Below are positions 30,961 to 41,802 of a DNA stretch of 64,000 bases, piece after piece. The notes beneath the pieces were generated by a model. That model saw only the letters and a program-made list of their open reading frames with translations, had not been told where the DNA came from and made no database searches. The position numbers and the translations under genes were made by a program. The number at the start of each line of letters is the position of its first letter. Within the stretch, counting starts at the first letter, position 1. Source of the DNA: Tetraselmis striata (taxonomy: Eukaryota; Chlorophyta; Chlorodendrophyceae; Chlorodendrales; Chlorodendraceae); assembly GCA_006384855.1 (NCBI GenBank), contig VCJN01001363.1, positions 35,280-99,279 of the forward strand, in the 5' to 3' direction.

Positions 30961-31780
30961 TTACAGCCCCCTTAGGACTTAGGCCGAATAGTCGTCTAGC
31001 CATAGATAGTCCTAAAGCAGGAGCTGAGTCTAGGGCCCATTGGATCGTTATTCCACACGGCCAGGAATAATGAGCAGAGATTTGGGAAAAGGGATTCTTA
31101 CAGTACCGGAAGCCGGTAACCTGGGTGACTCGCCCGGTGGTGGTTTTGCCGGCCTATTTATAGTCGCTGGTTTCCGTCATTCCGTGCGCTGCGTATTGAT
31201 TCCAATTCCCGCCACTTGTGCTGCGTGTAACTACTAGACTAATACTAAAATCGACGTGTGCGGTCCTAATCCGCGGCCCGTCGCTATTTTAGTAACACAC
31301 AACTAACTACAGACAGGTTCCTAGCACCTTCGTCTGTCCGCAGCACAGTGATATAATATTTAGCTACTATTGCTATAGCAAATGCCATAGCGTTCTAGAT
31401 GGTTCCAGTAGGTTCTAGTACCTACTGCTAAGATACTCCTAAGGCAGCGCTCCATCTAACGCTTGGTGTCATCATCTTCTAACAGGTGACGCCATAGCGT
31501 ACGACAATCGCCGCTGCTGGTACGCAGGTACATACAGGTTACTCGCACCCCATGTGGGTACTCGTAATACTGTCCTGCACTACTAGTCGCCTTGCAGTCG
31601 CTCATACTGTCGCCTCGTCGTCCTCGTACCAGTACTTCGCCTTCACTTGTACTCGCACTCGCAATGCTCATACTCGTACTTCGCTTGGCTTGTACTCGTT
31701 CTCGTCCGCCTCAGTCGCCAGTTCTTCGCTCCTTCGTCGGCTCCCGCAGTACAAAGTACAGCAGTGTAGAGTACATAACA
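30961..31780 (-). repeat. Inverted third LTR
   Basis: Reads as an LTR on the minus strand, starting TGTTATG at 31780 and ending at 30961 after CTGTAA, so the last two bases (CA) of the LTR are missing. It differs from LTR B at ten or more positions, including a one-base deletion in GACTAATCT and several changes near 31090-31130. It is therefore older than, or came from a different copy than, the A/B pair. Confidence 0.85.
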
Positions 31781-31785
31781 CAATA

Positions 31786-34070
31786 TGTCAGATGATAAAT
31801 TCATTTTCTCGACTGTGTTGGCAGCCATCTCCTCCTGCACATATCACAAAACCACATAATTAGATCAAGTACTCCATGCTAGACTTTACTCATGATGTAA
31901 GCCTAACTTGTATGAACTTTTTATGAACTTATCACACTAATGTACGTGGATGCACATTGTCAAACTTATCATACACATAACTTTGACTCAAGATTATCCA
32001 CTTCCATAATACAAGTACATACATACAAAATTCTCCATACTACAGCATGTCACGCAACGCCGAGGGCAATGACGATGCTGAACACATGAGTAAAGGGCAT
32101 CGATTAACATCTGTGGTAAAAGAGAACTAGTCACATCGTCCGGTACCCAATTTGTGACCATATAGTCGACTCAACATTTTCGTACATAAATTTGACAAAA
32201 TATTGTCCACTTTCATACAACTTCATAAGCACCATTTGTCATACTGCAACGTGTCACGCAACAACGAGGACAATTATGATGCCAAACTTATGATTAATGC
32301 GCATCACTTTTTCGTAAAAGAGAATCATCGTTCGGTGCCTTGCCAGGGGTAACTAAAATTCCCGATAATAACTAACCATATATATATACATTTATTCGGA
32401 CTTAGAAGATAGTACGCGCAAGGAAGGCACAAAAACAGAGACAGACAGCTTCGTGAGGACTCCGAAGACAAAAAAGAAACAAAATGAGAGACAAACAGAC
32501 AGTTGCGCGCGACACAGAGCTGCTCGAAACGGCGACATGGCACATGACCGACACATAGCGCCCGAGATGAGTGGCCGAATACGCGGACCGGATAAAAGGG
32601 CACAGAAAGCCGGTGACTACATGCATCATAAAACATCGTGGCGGCGGTAACGATCCTCATACAGGTGAGCGGCGTTGCAGGTGGCGCGACATGATTGATG
32701 CCGGTCACAACGACGACATGCCGCACCGGCAGGGATCGCCCGACCGCGGAAACGGAAACAGTAAACGGGTGATGAACCACGCCCAACTGCGGCGAACGCG
32801 TCTCACCTCCATGACGAGCGCTTCAGAATCGTCTAACACCGCCTCATGTGCCTACTCATGCCTTTACGGCGGCGATTTGAAATTAGCCGCTCCTCCCGCT
32901 CAGGGACGCGCGCGAGTGCTGGGGGAGTGCGCGGAGGTAGAGAGCAGCAATCGCGTTGAGCGATCCTGCATGGAACGGAATAGATATGGTCCATCGGAGA
33001 GCGCAAGCCGACCAGCATGTGCGCGCGTACGGTGCGACTGCCTTGGTCCGATAAGCCACATGATATACACCAATCAAAATTACGAAAAAGCCAACTCAGC
33101 ACGAACACAACTTGGGTCATTATTTCGTCGAAGCACATTATGCGTGCATATCACGGTGACACTGCGCAAATCTACCGATATTTGATATTTCAATTTTAGT
33201 ACATCCATCCGTTTCATCACACCAGCCAATCGTAAAAGCATAAATGCATCACATCACCGGCCTCGTACACCTCGCGTTGCATCCGCCACGCAGTCATACT
33301 TAATGCCACGTGCATTTTGCGCGTACAGCTACGATTTAACCTTTTCTGATATGAGAAACTACGCTTTATCATGCGAAGATACGTAAATGTCATAAAATGT
33401 ACCTTTTGCTCCCTTTCGGTTTGCGACGAGGGCACACGATACAAAACACTTTGGGAAAAGCGCTCCACTCTGGCAAGGTTCGTATAACCGCACCGACATT
33501 CGTAAATATGATGCTTTTTCGATGTACTTCAATAGAACTATTCACGTGCTCCGGCAGCCTGAATATCAGCGTGCTAATCAATAGCAACCGAAGATATAAC
33601 AGTAGGTAGTCTAGAGGTAGTCTAGAGTCCAGAAATAGTCGTCCAGAGATTACCTGCAAGGGGAGTGGGAGTTAGTTAAGGATTAATGATTAATGATTAG
33701 AGGTATTAGGTGTTAGGTATTAAGGATTAGATGCTCGTTTATATCTTGAACTTCGATAAACGATTATGCAGCCAACCACATAAAGCCGCGACCTCAGACT
33801 GGCGGCCACAAGGTTATTGCCAGGGTTACGCTGGAGTGCTCCTGGAGGTAATCAGTTCACGTTGAACTGAATTTATCTGAATTCGGGTGATTTTGGCGGA
33901 ACGGACCTTAACCTGCATTCAGCCCATGAATTCATGAGCATACAATATGTGTAGTTCAGGTATATATGCATGTCTTCATGCTGAATTCATGCATGAAGAC
34001 CCCCCCCCCCCCCCCCCCCCCCGCCCAACACAGCGGCACCGAGCAGTGCCAAATTTTAGCGGTTGAACAT
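31786..34070. other. AT-richer region without a recognised gene
   Basis: Two blocks (31960-32110 and 32180-32300) share a loose pattern: TCATAC, a CGTGTCACGCAAC word, and an ACGAGGACAATKATGATGC-like word. They look like diverged copies of about 200 bp. A plus-strand frame of 204 residues (32571-33185) shows no domain. Around 33600-33730 there are small direct repeats of TAGTCTAGAG and TAATGATTA. A poly-C run lies at 33999-34022. Confidence 0.4.
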
Positions 34071-34082
34071 ATTGTTGCATGT

Positions 34083-34125
34083 GTGTGATTACAAACTATG
34101 ATGGCTTCATAGTTTGTAATCACAC
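34083..34125. repeat. Perfect 19-bp hairpin
   Basis: Arms 34083-34101 and 34107-34125 are exact reverse complements (GTGTGATTACAAACTATGA) with a 5-base loop TGGCT. A degraded repeat of GTTTGTAAT is also seen nearby. It may be the junction of two inverted short repeats. Confidence 0.85.
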
Positions 34126-34168
34126 CCTCCCGCCTTTGCATGCTACCAGTGTCTTGATGATGGCTTCA

Positions 34169-34627
34169 TCACGCATCCACCTCGGCGTTGCTCAACAATG
34201 CATTGATATAGTCGCCGGTGCCGATGCAAGCGCTCACGATGCTATCAGACTCAAGCTCAGCGGAGATATCGCCGTGTTTGGTCTCCAACAACGCAGCCTT
34301 CTCTTGTACCTCAGTCCGAATCACGGCGTCTTGCTGCTGCATGGCGTTTTTGTAGCAATCCTTGCCAAAGGCAAACATCAACGCCTCGTCTACCTGGGCA
34401 GCCAAGCCCACATTCTTGTTTATGAATACTTGGGTGGCCATGCTGTCCACACCCATTCTGTTCCGCAGACCCCACGGCGCACCCGCATCACGGTGTTTAA
34501 AATAATCGGCGATATAGCCCACGTACGGTTTTTCATGTTCCCGTACATGGTCCACCCCTATCCCACCACCGAATCGGCCACTAGCAGTGCACACGACGTA
34601 AACGAGAACCTTTAGACCACCACCCAT
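34169..34627 (-). CDS. Unrecognised 152-residue frame
   Basis: Reads HVREHEKPYVGYIADYFKHR, then QVFINKNVGLAAQVDEALMF and AALLETKHGDISAELESDSI. Composition is protein-like, with regular charged helices, but I recognise no family. The N-terminus (MGGGLKVLVYVVCTASGRF) may be chance. It lies about 1 kb downstream of the hAT remnant on the same strand and could belong to a related element. Low certainty. Confidence 0.25.
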   Translation of the reverse strand: MGGGLKVLVYVVCTASGRFGGGIGVDHVREHEKPYVGYIADYFKHRDAGAPWGLRNRMGVDSMATQVFINKNVGLAAQVDEALMFAFGKDCYKNAMQQQDAVIRTEVQEKAALLETKHGDISAELESDSIVSACIGTGDYINALLSNAEVDA

Positions 34628-35608
34628 GGCCCCTTTTGGGCTGGGGGTGGAATATGGATCGATTCGTTTTGGATTTGGTGAGGCACGGGTGAAGAATCGT
34701 TCGATTCAGCCTACCTCCGCCCGATAAACCGTATTATTGCTATTTATAAATATTATCAAAGGTACCCGTCACTCCATCGGCTCCTTATTGTGCACCTAGA
34801 AGCAAACGAATCGATCCATCTCTATCACTAGTATATGGCGGGTATAGTGGCCTTCGGTAGGCGTACGTAGATGCGTGGCGCGTCGATCTCTCATCTACGG
34901 GTGATGGTTGACCGGCCCCCCATTCAGCCCGTTTATCTAATATCGGCTCAAAAATACGGGGGGGGGGGGGGGATGGGCACCGCGCACCGACCACCTCATG
35001 AACCACTCATGGGCTCTACCGCACCCCTAGGAGCTAGGCCATGGGACGGTACATGTGCGGCAGGCTAAAAACAATAGTAAGTTGCAAGTGGCATGGAATG
35101 TCTATGCGTGAGGAGGTCGAGGGAGCGGAAAATCCGGGTCGGTCGGTCCCATAATGCCGGCATCGACTGAGATTGACTGCAAACTGACCACCAGCGTATG
35201 GGCCTCTACTAGTGCTCATAAGATCGATAAGCAGAGAGCTGCCTCAGCCGCCTCCACAGGAGAGATTGCGCCCGGGGGTGTGTTTCTGAAAACGCGGGTT
35301 CCAAGATCGGACAGTTTCTTGAATCGGGGGCTCATGGGGCACCGTCCATGTAGCCCCCGACTATCTATAGCTCAGTGTTTGTACATGCATTCCTATGAGA
35401 TAGGCTATGGACCTATTGTATTTGCAGGTCAGGTCGTGCCCGTTCGACTCGGGCATGGGGCCGTGAGCATCTCCCCCCTCCGTGAGCTGAACGGACACTG
35501 CCTGTCCGCGGTTACGGCCGAGAGGAGGCCGTTTTCACGCACTGCTACGCAACCAATAATGAATATACCCGGAAATAAGCGACAAACACGATACGCTATC
35601 CTAGAGTA
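34628..35608. other. No gene recognised
   Basis: Contains a poly-G run at 34959-34972. Near 35367-35455 a GCTCAGTG word and a perfect T-arm-like stem (GCCCGTTCGACTCGGGC) give weak tRNA/SINE likeness, without an acceptor stem. Nothing else is supported. Confidence 0.35.
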
Positions 35609-36777
35609 CTAAATAATGTACCACGAAATGTGAATTTCGCTATATTTCCGATTAGGCACCCGCTGGGTGCGCCGTGTCTGCGTGATAGACCCAGCGAAGG
35701 AGAACACACGCTCGCACTTGATCAGACTAGCAGAGATAGCCAGAAGCATCATGCGAGCTAACTCAGAAATAACCGGGTACTTCTTAGCGTTGTCGCGTTG
35801 CCAAGACAACACATCACACGGTGCATCCGGATTGGTCGTGCTCGCATCCCCGCCGAAGGCGATTAGTTCAATGTCTATATGAGTAGCATATGAGATCCTC
35901 ATCTCATCTTACATACTGGTATCCTCACGAGGGCGGGCTTACTCAACATAAGACTCATCGTTAATATCCATGTCACACAAATGCCACGCGGCGCTTGGTG
36001 GGGGCTTCAACGCGTTTCCGGTTGGTTGCCGACTTCTCCTCGCTCTCCAAGTGCAGCTTGAGCTCCATCAACATTGGCAGCAGTGCCTTGGTCTTGTAAC
36101 TTCTCATCAACGCTTGCCGCTCCTGCGACGCGCTCTCGCATCATTAGCAACAGCCCGGCTGGAGATGTCGCCAAGGCAGAAGCGGGGGTCCACCAGCATG
36201 ACCAGCACCTCGTCCTGTCGATCAGCGTCGAATGCTCTAAAGGGCGGCGTCACGTCCTCCACCTCCTCCATGATAGTGTCGATGATGATGTTGCATTACC
36301 TTTCATGTCATTGTTAAGCCTACATCATGATAGCATAGTTAGCATTTTTATCAAGAAAGCCTACAACATATCAAAGGAGGTGGGGGCCAGTCCCGGGAGA
36401 GGGCGTACTGTGTATCATCTTCATCCTCATCATCCACTTCATGAGCGGTGCCCGGGATAGCGACGGGTTTCTCGCGGATCTCCCGGAATTTCGACTCCAC
36501 CCTTGCGATGGAGTACATCGCATCGGTCGGACAATAGCCAGTGGCTGCCGTTGCTCGGGGTGAGCTTCACCAACTTGCATGGGTGTGACTAAACGTTCTT
36601 CATAGCCTCCGTCAAAGCCTATTCGGTGTGGGCGGGCTTCCTACTCCGAAGATCAGGAAAAAGGCGGAGGCAATAGTATGCGGCATGACGCCGTACATGT
36701 GGTCCACACCTCCCGTGCCATGGTGAGACTCTTCAACGTGCTTCATGTCTGTCAGACACAAGCAATACACATGCCAG

Positions 36778-36811
<34 letters not shown>

Positions 36812-37109
36812 GCAGCTGCACAACCACACACGCAGCAACATAGCCAACAAGGCAGAGCATAGCAAGCTCATAACTTACGCTGGTGAAGCGAGTCGTCACT
36901 TGCGCAATAAACTTGACGGTCATCACCCTCATCGCACGGCACGCGAGGACAAGCGTTTTCCACCCCTTGAAGGATTTCTTCGTCCATGGGATGCAGGACT
37001 GGAGCTTCTTCAGAACTTCCGTCACATTGAAACTTACTTTGCAACAGGATGTACACGTACGATATTGTCTGCAGTACAAAGCAAAGCAGGTTGGGGCAGA
37101 GAATGTCAC
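35609..37109 (-). pseudogene. hAT-family DNA transposase remnant
   Basis: The C-terminal block (35902-35609) reads DVLSWQRDNAKKYPVISELA, then LIKCERVFSFAGSITQTRR. This is the hAT C-terminal dimerisation domain, with its W...YP...LA and ER-FS-G pattern. Upstream, a block at about 36300-36150 reads DEVLVMLVDPRFCLGD, the LDPRF-like motif before the catalytic Glu region. It then shifts frame into LMRSYKTKALLPMLMELKLH. The 37109-36612 frame contains KGWKTLVLACRAMRVMTVKF, plausible as an earlier part. It is interrupted by a (GT)n tract (36785-36822 as AC) and possible introns. hAT transposases cut and paste their elements with 8-bp target duplications. Frameshifts and a missing BED finger suggest decay. 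Confidence 0.7.
36785..36822. repeat. (AC)n microsatellite in the hAT remnant
   Basis: Nearly pure AC repeat. It interrupts the hAT-like frame on the minus strand as GT repeats and is probably intronic. Confidence 0.9.
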
Positions 37110-37658
37110 TCAGTGCATGCTAAGGCAGGGCAGGGGGCAGGGGCATCGCAAGGGGGGCGCACCGCTGTGACAGCGGCCTTTGCTGCTAGAACAGCAGTGT
37201 TGCAGATCCGTTGATTTTGTGAGCGAAGTACGTTGTCCGGAAGGGAGAGGAAATGTTGAAACCGAGGAAGGGGAGTCTTTAGTACGCAACAATGCATGCA
37301 ATTGGAGACCCATCGATAAAGCGAGAGGGTTGGGAACATAGGTGAGCAAGGAAGGGTTGGTAACTTGCATTAGCCGAGCCCCGATGTTCACGAGGCGCGA
37401 GTACCCCGCCTCCGCTTCCTCGGCAAGTTGTTTGGCTAGATTTGCGGTTGCCATGTAGTCCTCGAGGTAACCTCTGCGTTCCCCTGCTTCTCGCCACTCT
37501 TGTATAGCAAGTTGGACGTACTTCTCGTGCTCCAGTTTTTTGGTATGAGCTCTGATGCTGGCGCGATCGGTGAGCCAATCGTTCTCGACCTCCTCCTCAG
37601 TCTTTGGCGGAAAGGCGCTGTGACGTTCCTTTGGAATGGGCGACAGCATTCTCGCCAT
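37110..37658 (-). CDS. Conserved segment of the large element, copy 2
   Basis: Homologous to 17154-17423 plus the start of 17153. It reads LSPIPKERHSAFPPKTEEEV, then KYVQLAIQEWREAGERRGYL and LAEEAEAGYSRLVNIGARLM, without the stop seen in copy 1. After the LVNIGARLMQVTNPSLL part, similarity fades toward 37230, where the hAT remnant begins, so the real exon probably ends near 37300. Unknown function. Confidence 0.45.
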   Translation of the reverse strand: MARMLSPIPKERHSAFPPKTEEEVENDWLTDRASIRAHTKKLEHEKYVQLAIQEWREAGERRGYLEDYMATANLAKQLAEEAEAGYSRLVNIGARLMQVTNPSLLTYVPNPLALSMGLQLHALLRTKDSPSSVSTFPLPSGQRTSLTKSTDLQHCCSSSKGRCHSGAPPLRCPCPLPCLSMH

Positions 37659-39178
37659 GCCTTTCTCCAGTTGTGGGTTAGATGGTGGATTAGCTGGTCC
37701 TTTGCCGTTTTCTGGGTCTTGGTCGATGGGGTTGGCTGCCTACGCGGCAATTGTTTCGTGTCAACTTCACGCAGAAAAGAATTCGCCGGCCGAGACAAGA
37801 GGCAACTACCCCTCCAGGCGAGACGAAATTAGAGACAAAATATGTATAGGGGGGGCCTACTGCCACATTCGTCAATCCACATGTTGCGGCCCTAGAGGTA
37901 CTGGGGCCTGCATGGTTGGGTGTTGGTACCTATCGCTCAATCAAGGTAGAAACAACGATATTTGTGTTTGATTCTTGCCAATCCGTTTCGGAGGATGACA
38001 CAACGCAGTCCAGACTACCCAATCACAGCGCGCGGGATGGTTGGGGAGGGGGGGCGCACTGCCACAGGCGTAAAAAAAACTTTGCGCGTCCCAAGAGGTA
38101 CTGGGTCCGGCGTCGTCATGTGTTGGAACCTGTGGTGGGGCAGAGGAATGGAAGAGTCTTGATTTATGGACAACCATGCCCCTCCCTCTCCCCTCCATCC
38201 CGCGTATTCCGCGTATTCGACAGGTTTTACTGTGTGCATGGAGGTCACGCCTTAAGCCTCCGAGCCCGTGGCGTCCGTCACGCCCTGACCCCCGCCTAGT
38301 GCGGGCGCATGTCCAGAGGATGTGACTGCCGACACGCCGGCTCCCCGCTGCTCTCGCCAGCGTGGCTATCGCCAGGCGTAGGCCAGTCCTCGGCTCCATT
38401 GCCGCCGCAGCCAAGCTCGGCAACATGTCTGCCGCTGATGGCGGGCCCTGATCATGACCCGCCACAGACTGCGTATCGGCCTGGCTAGGTCCAACAGCCA
38501 GGGCCGCCACGCGACGAGAGCGTCGGGTGGGAGCAGCAGGTCGAGCAGACGCAGCCCTTGGTCGAGAGGGTCGGGTGGGCCGGCAGGAGCACTCTGGAGA
38601 GGGTGGCCGCCTGCGGCGGGGGGGGGGGGGGGGGGGGCTGTGCTAGGCACCTCAAGCGGGATGGGGCCTACCCCAGCCTGCATGGCAGTACGTAATGGCG
38701 TGAGCTGCAACTCTCGATAGGAAGGCAAGGCAAGAAAGGCACAGGGACGCGGGGACATTAGAGACGGCAACATGCCTACTTACCAGCCGTGCAGACCTAC
38801 GCCGAAGGTAGGCGGAGTCCATTCCTATCATGGATCCGGGCGTCTCCGCCATTTTTGTGAAAGTTAAGACCCTACAGGCCTGTGTCGCGTGGGATCCTTT
38901 CCTATGAATAACTGTTTGGTCACGGCCCGGTTCGGGTTCTGGGCAGCCTTGGCGGTAGTGGAGAGGTGGTAGTACTGCGCAGCCCCCTCCCCCCCTCACT
39001 CGAGCGGGCAGGATAACGGATGGCGGCGGCGACGCGATTATACAGTACTTTGCGCTTAACATATATGTCTGTAGGGTGTAGCACATTGTTTCGCGCGCGA
39101 GCTCGTAAATTGTACCATTTTAGCAATTCGTTAGAGCCGTGTCCTGTACCGTTTACGCTCTAATATTGCCCTTTTCCC
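37230..39178 (-). mobile_element. Truncated second copy of the large element (5' part)
   Basis: Colinear with 17.0-18.95 kb over about 1.95 kb on the same strand. Shared segments include the MDSAYLRRRSARL exon, QAGVGPIPLE-LPSTAP, MLSPIP...PPKTEEEV and the outer edge near AATATTGCCCTTTTC. Similarity to copy 1 is lost at about 37230, where hAT-like sequence starts, so the copy is broken or interrupted there. Confidence 0.7.
38366..38773 (-). CDS. N-terminal segment of the large element, copy 2
   Basis: Shares SYRELQLTPL and QAGVGPIPLEVPSTAPPPPP with 17919-18542, after which the frames diverge by indels. The conserved reading probably continues in the frame of 38510-37941 (VGPSQADTQSVAGHDQGPPS), showing a frameshift relative to copy 1. 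Poly-Pro comes from the homopolymer at 38617-38636. Confidence 0.35.
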   Translation of the reverse strand: MLPSLMSPRPCAFLALPSYRELQLTPLRTAMQAGVGPIPLEVPSTAPPPPPPAAGGHPLQSAPAGPPDPLDQGLRLLDLLLPPDALVAWRPWLLDLARPIRSLWRVMIRARHQRQTCCRAWLRRQWSRGLAYAWR

Positions 39179-40389
39179 TTCCATGTGGCACCCGATAAAA
39201 ATAACCATCGTGGACCTCCGAGCCACGCACGCCCGCACAGCTTCTCGCCCTCCGCCGCCGCCTTTCCAAACCACTCACCTGCTTCGTGTCGACCAGGATG
39301 ACTGGGCTGCGCCAGATTCACGCGCTCGGCTGTCAAGAAAACGCGAAGCAGTTGGCTCTAGCAACACGCGCATTGGAACGAGAGAGGCGACGCGCCGGCT
39401 GGCGGATAATATACATCGGAACTATTGCGAATATGGCCAAGCGTATTACAAGTGCGTCGCTGCTTTAGGTACAGTCCCTCGGCCGGGGCAAATATGAAGT
39501 GACAATCTGACAATCTGACTGGGTGAAACTGAAATGACACGAGAAATAACAAGGCAGCACCGCAGCGCAGCGTCTCAAACTCGGCACATCATAGCTGCTC
39601 GAATTAGATCCCGACGACGACGGCTGAATCGGCAGGGCCGCCTACTGTATAGCTGCCGGGCGACGATGCTGGCAGCAATTCCAACCAGCAATGAGTGCGT
39701 GCATGCTCCGCGCCTCGGCAGCCCGGACTAGCATATGTGTTGTGCTCTGGAATGCGTGCCATACGACCACGCTCCTGTTGCTACTACAACAATGAGGGGA
39801 TCTCTGCTGCAGCCAATAAGACGACACACGCTCGCGAGTCCGGCGACGATCGGCGATATGTCACTCGGCGTGAGTGCGGAAACCCTCTCGCAGCACGCAT
39901 CTAATAACCACAGTACTGCTCCGCGGTTCGGCGGACGAGCCGCCGGTGCTTGTTCACGACGGCTAACACGCCCACAGCAGACTTCCAATCGTCGCTACTC
40001 GTTCCGCCGGATCTCTTCCTGGAAGTTTGCTCCGTCAGTCTCGTCGCAGCGCGAAGCAACAGCCGCCTTGACCGTGGAGCACCTCCATCCAGTGAGAGTG
40101 AGTTTCCATCCAGTGCGCATGGCGCCGGTATAGTAGGTAGTGTTGCTGTGTGTCTCAATTACAACGACGTGTTGTACTGAGTCGTGGAAGGCTGAATGGA
40201 CGAGCGGCCCTCGCGTCGGATTCTTTCGTCGAGTGGTATCGGATCGGGGTCCATATTTCCGAGTTTATTTGAGACTTGGCTTTATATCGATAGAGATGAT
40301 GGTCAACCCTGAACTTGATCCGTGACCTCGCCGCCGACGGTCAGCCGGTGAAACACTGGTTCCTTTAACAACTCATACTACTGACGCAG
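39179..40389. other. No gene recognised; upstream of the DEP/racemase gene
   Basis: Starts at the outer edge of element copy 2. GC-rich with many CGA/GCG words; frames overlap on both strands without domains. The first exon of the DEP/racemase gene should lie in the right part, but I could not identify it. Confidence 0.4.
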
Positions 40390-41529
40390 GAAAAGTCCGC
40401 GGCGGGTCTGGACGACATCGACATCATCGCAAAGCGGCTGATGGCTGAAGTTGCCGTTGCTAATCACACCTGGTTCTTCAAGACCTATCGGCGCAGCTTC
40501 ACGGGCGACGACCTGATCAGGGCGATTGTCAGGCTGCGTATTGCGCCAGATACTAAGGCTGCTTTAATGGTAGGCAACGCTCTCATGCGCCATCATGTGT
40601 TTCACGCCGTGTGGGGGGGCGACGTTGAGGTGATGAGCACCGCACTGCTATACCGCTTCAGCTTCCACGAGGAGTTGCTTGGTGAGTTACTGCCACGGCG
40701 TGTCGAGCGAATGGCCGCGCCTCTCGAATTTGATCTGCCCATATATGTTTTTGAAACTTTAATTATGGAGTGGTGCTGTACAGTAAGTGCTGGCATCAGC
40801 TAGCTTATTCTACCGTGCTGACGCTACTCCCATCCGCCACTCCCAGGTGGCGTCGACCTCACCAATATCTCGGTCACCTACGTGCTCAAAACGGCCGAGC
40901 GCATGGAAAAACACATCGATATGGTAGGCTACGATAAAGCGGGACGTCCGATGTTTCAGGGCCAGGCAATGTTAGAGTGGTTGACGAAAGAGGGCACAGT
41001 GCTGACGGAGGAGGAGGGGATGCAGCTGTGCAACCTCTTTGTCGCCTGTAAACTCACCTCCTGCGTCACGGACAAGGACTGCCGGGCTCCCTTCTCTCCA
41101 GCGGCGCTGTACATCATGTCTCGGCGTAGTGCCAGGGCGAGTAATAAAGAAACGGAGAAGGCCGCGCCGCTTGGGGTGCTGCGCCTGGAGTATGGGTGCG
41201 CGCATTCCCTGACAACCCCCCCTTAGGTCCTCGTATGAGTTGACAGTCTGGACGCAAGTTACCTCAAGCAATCATGCGGCGCAATTGTCTAACGGCCTCG
41301 CTTTGTGGTGTCTCCGGCGCACAGATACCCTCCCATCCCCGGCGACATCGACCACCCGAGCTCCTTCCCCTATGACGTCATCTACCGCAAGGTTCCAGGC
41401 CTCACCTTTGAGCTTGCGCAGAGCGGGGATCTTCCAGAGCACGTCCGTAATAGTTTCCTGATCGCCATTGCGGACCTGGAGAGGCTGGGCGTGTTTGGGA
41501 TCACAGGCAACCCCCCCCCCCCCCCCCCC

Positions 41530-41573
<44 letters not shown>

Positions 41574-41759
41574 CACAGTCTCTGTTGACTATTTCTCCCT
41601 CTACATGTGTGTATGTAATATGTGCATGCATATATATATGTATCAATAAGTATTTGTAGGTTTTGATGCCTTTGAACCACTTACAGCTCCACCAACCGTC
41701 CGTTTCTCCCTCTGCCGCTCCCTCATCTTTTCTCTCTTTCAGTGTTTCTTCCCCTTCTC

Positions 41760-41802
<43 letters not shown>

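Larger units (their letters stand above)
27482..31780 (+). mobile_element. Non-autonomous LTR retroelement carrying a third, inverted LTR
   Basis: LTR A (27482-28305) and LTR B (30136-30959) are both 824 bp, begin TGTTATG, end TG[TG]AACA-type CA and are nearly identical. A primer-binding site TGGTTTCGGAGC (28308-28319) starts two bases after LTR A and matches 10 of 12 positions of the usual initiator-Met site. A purine-rich AGGGTGAGAG directly precedes LTR B. The 1.83-kb interior has no gag or pol, so the element depends on others. LTR B is followed after one base by an inverted LTR copy (30961-31780). CAATA flanks the whole composite on both sides (27477-27481 and 31781-31785); the A-B part alone has no matching duplication. 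Tandem LTR plus inverted LTR moving as one unit is unusual. Confidence 0.85.

Noticed and set aside
27482..31780. DNA transposon with 820-bp terminal inverted repeats
   Set aside because: Considered because A and C are inverted copies sharing a target duplication. The TG...CA ends, primer-binding site, purine tract and equal-length direct copies A and B show LTR origin instead.
32571..33185. 204-residue plus-strand frame
   Set aside because: No domain, no regular residue pattern, no homologous segment elsewhere in the window, and opposite frames are equally long. Treated as chance.
35367..35460. tRNA gene
   Set aside because: A GCTCAGTG word and a perfect T-arm-like stem exist, but the acceptor stem does not pair and A-box to B-box spacing is too long. 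Only a weak SINE-like signal remains.
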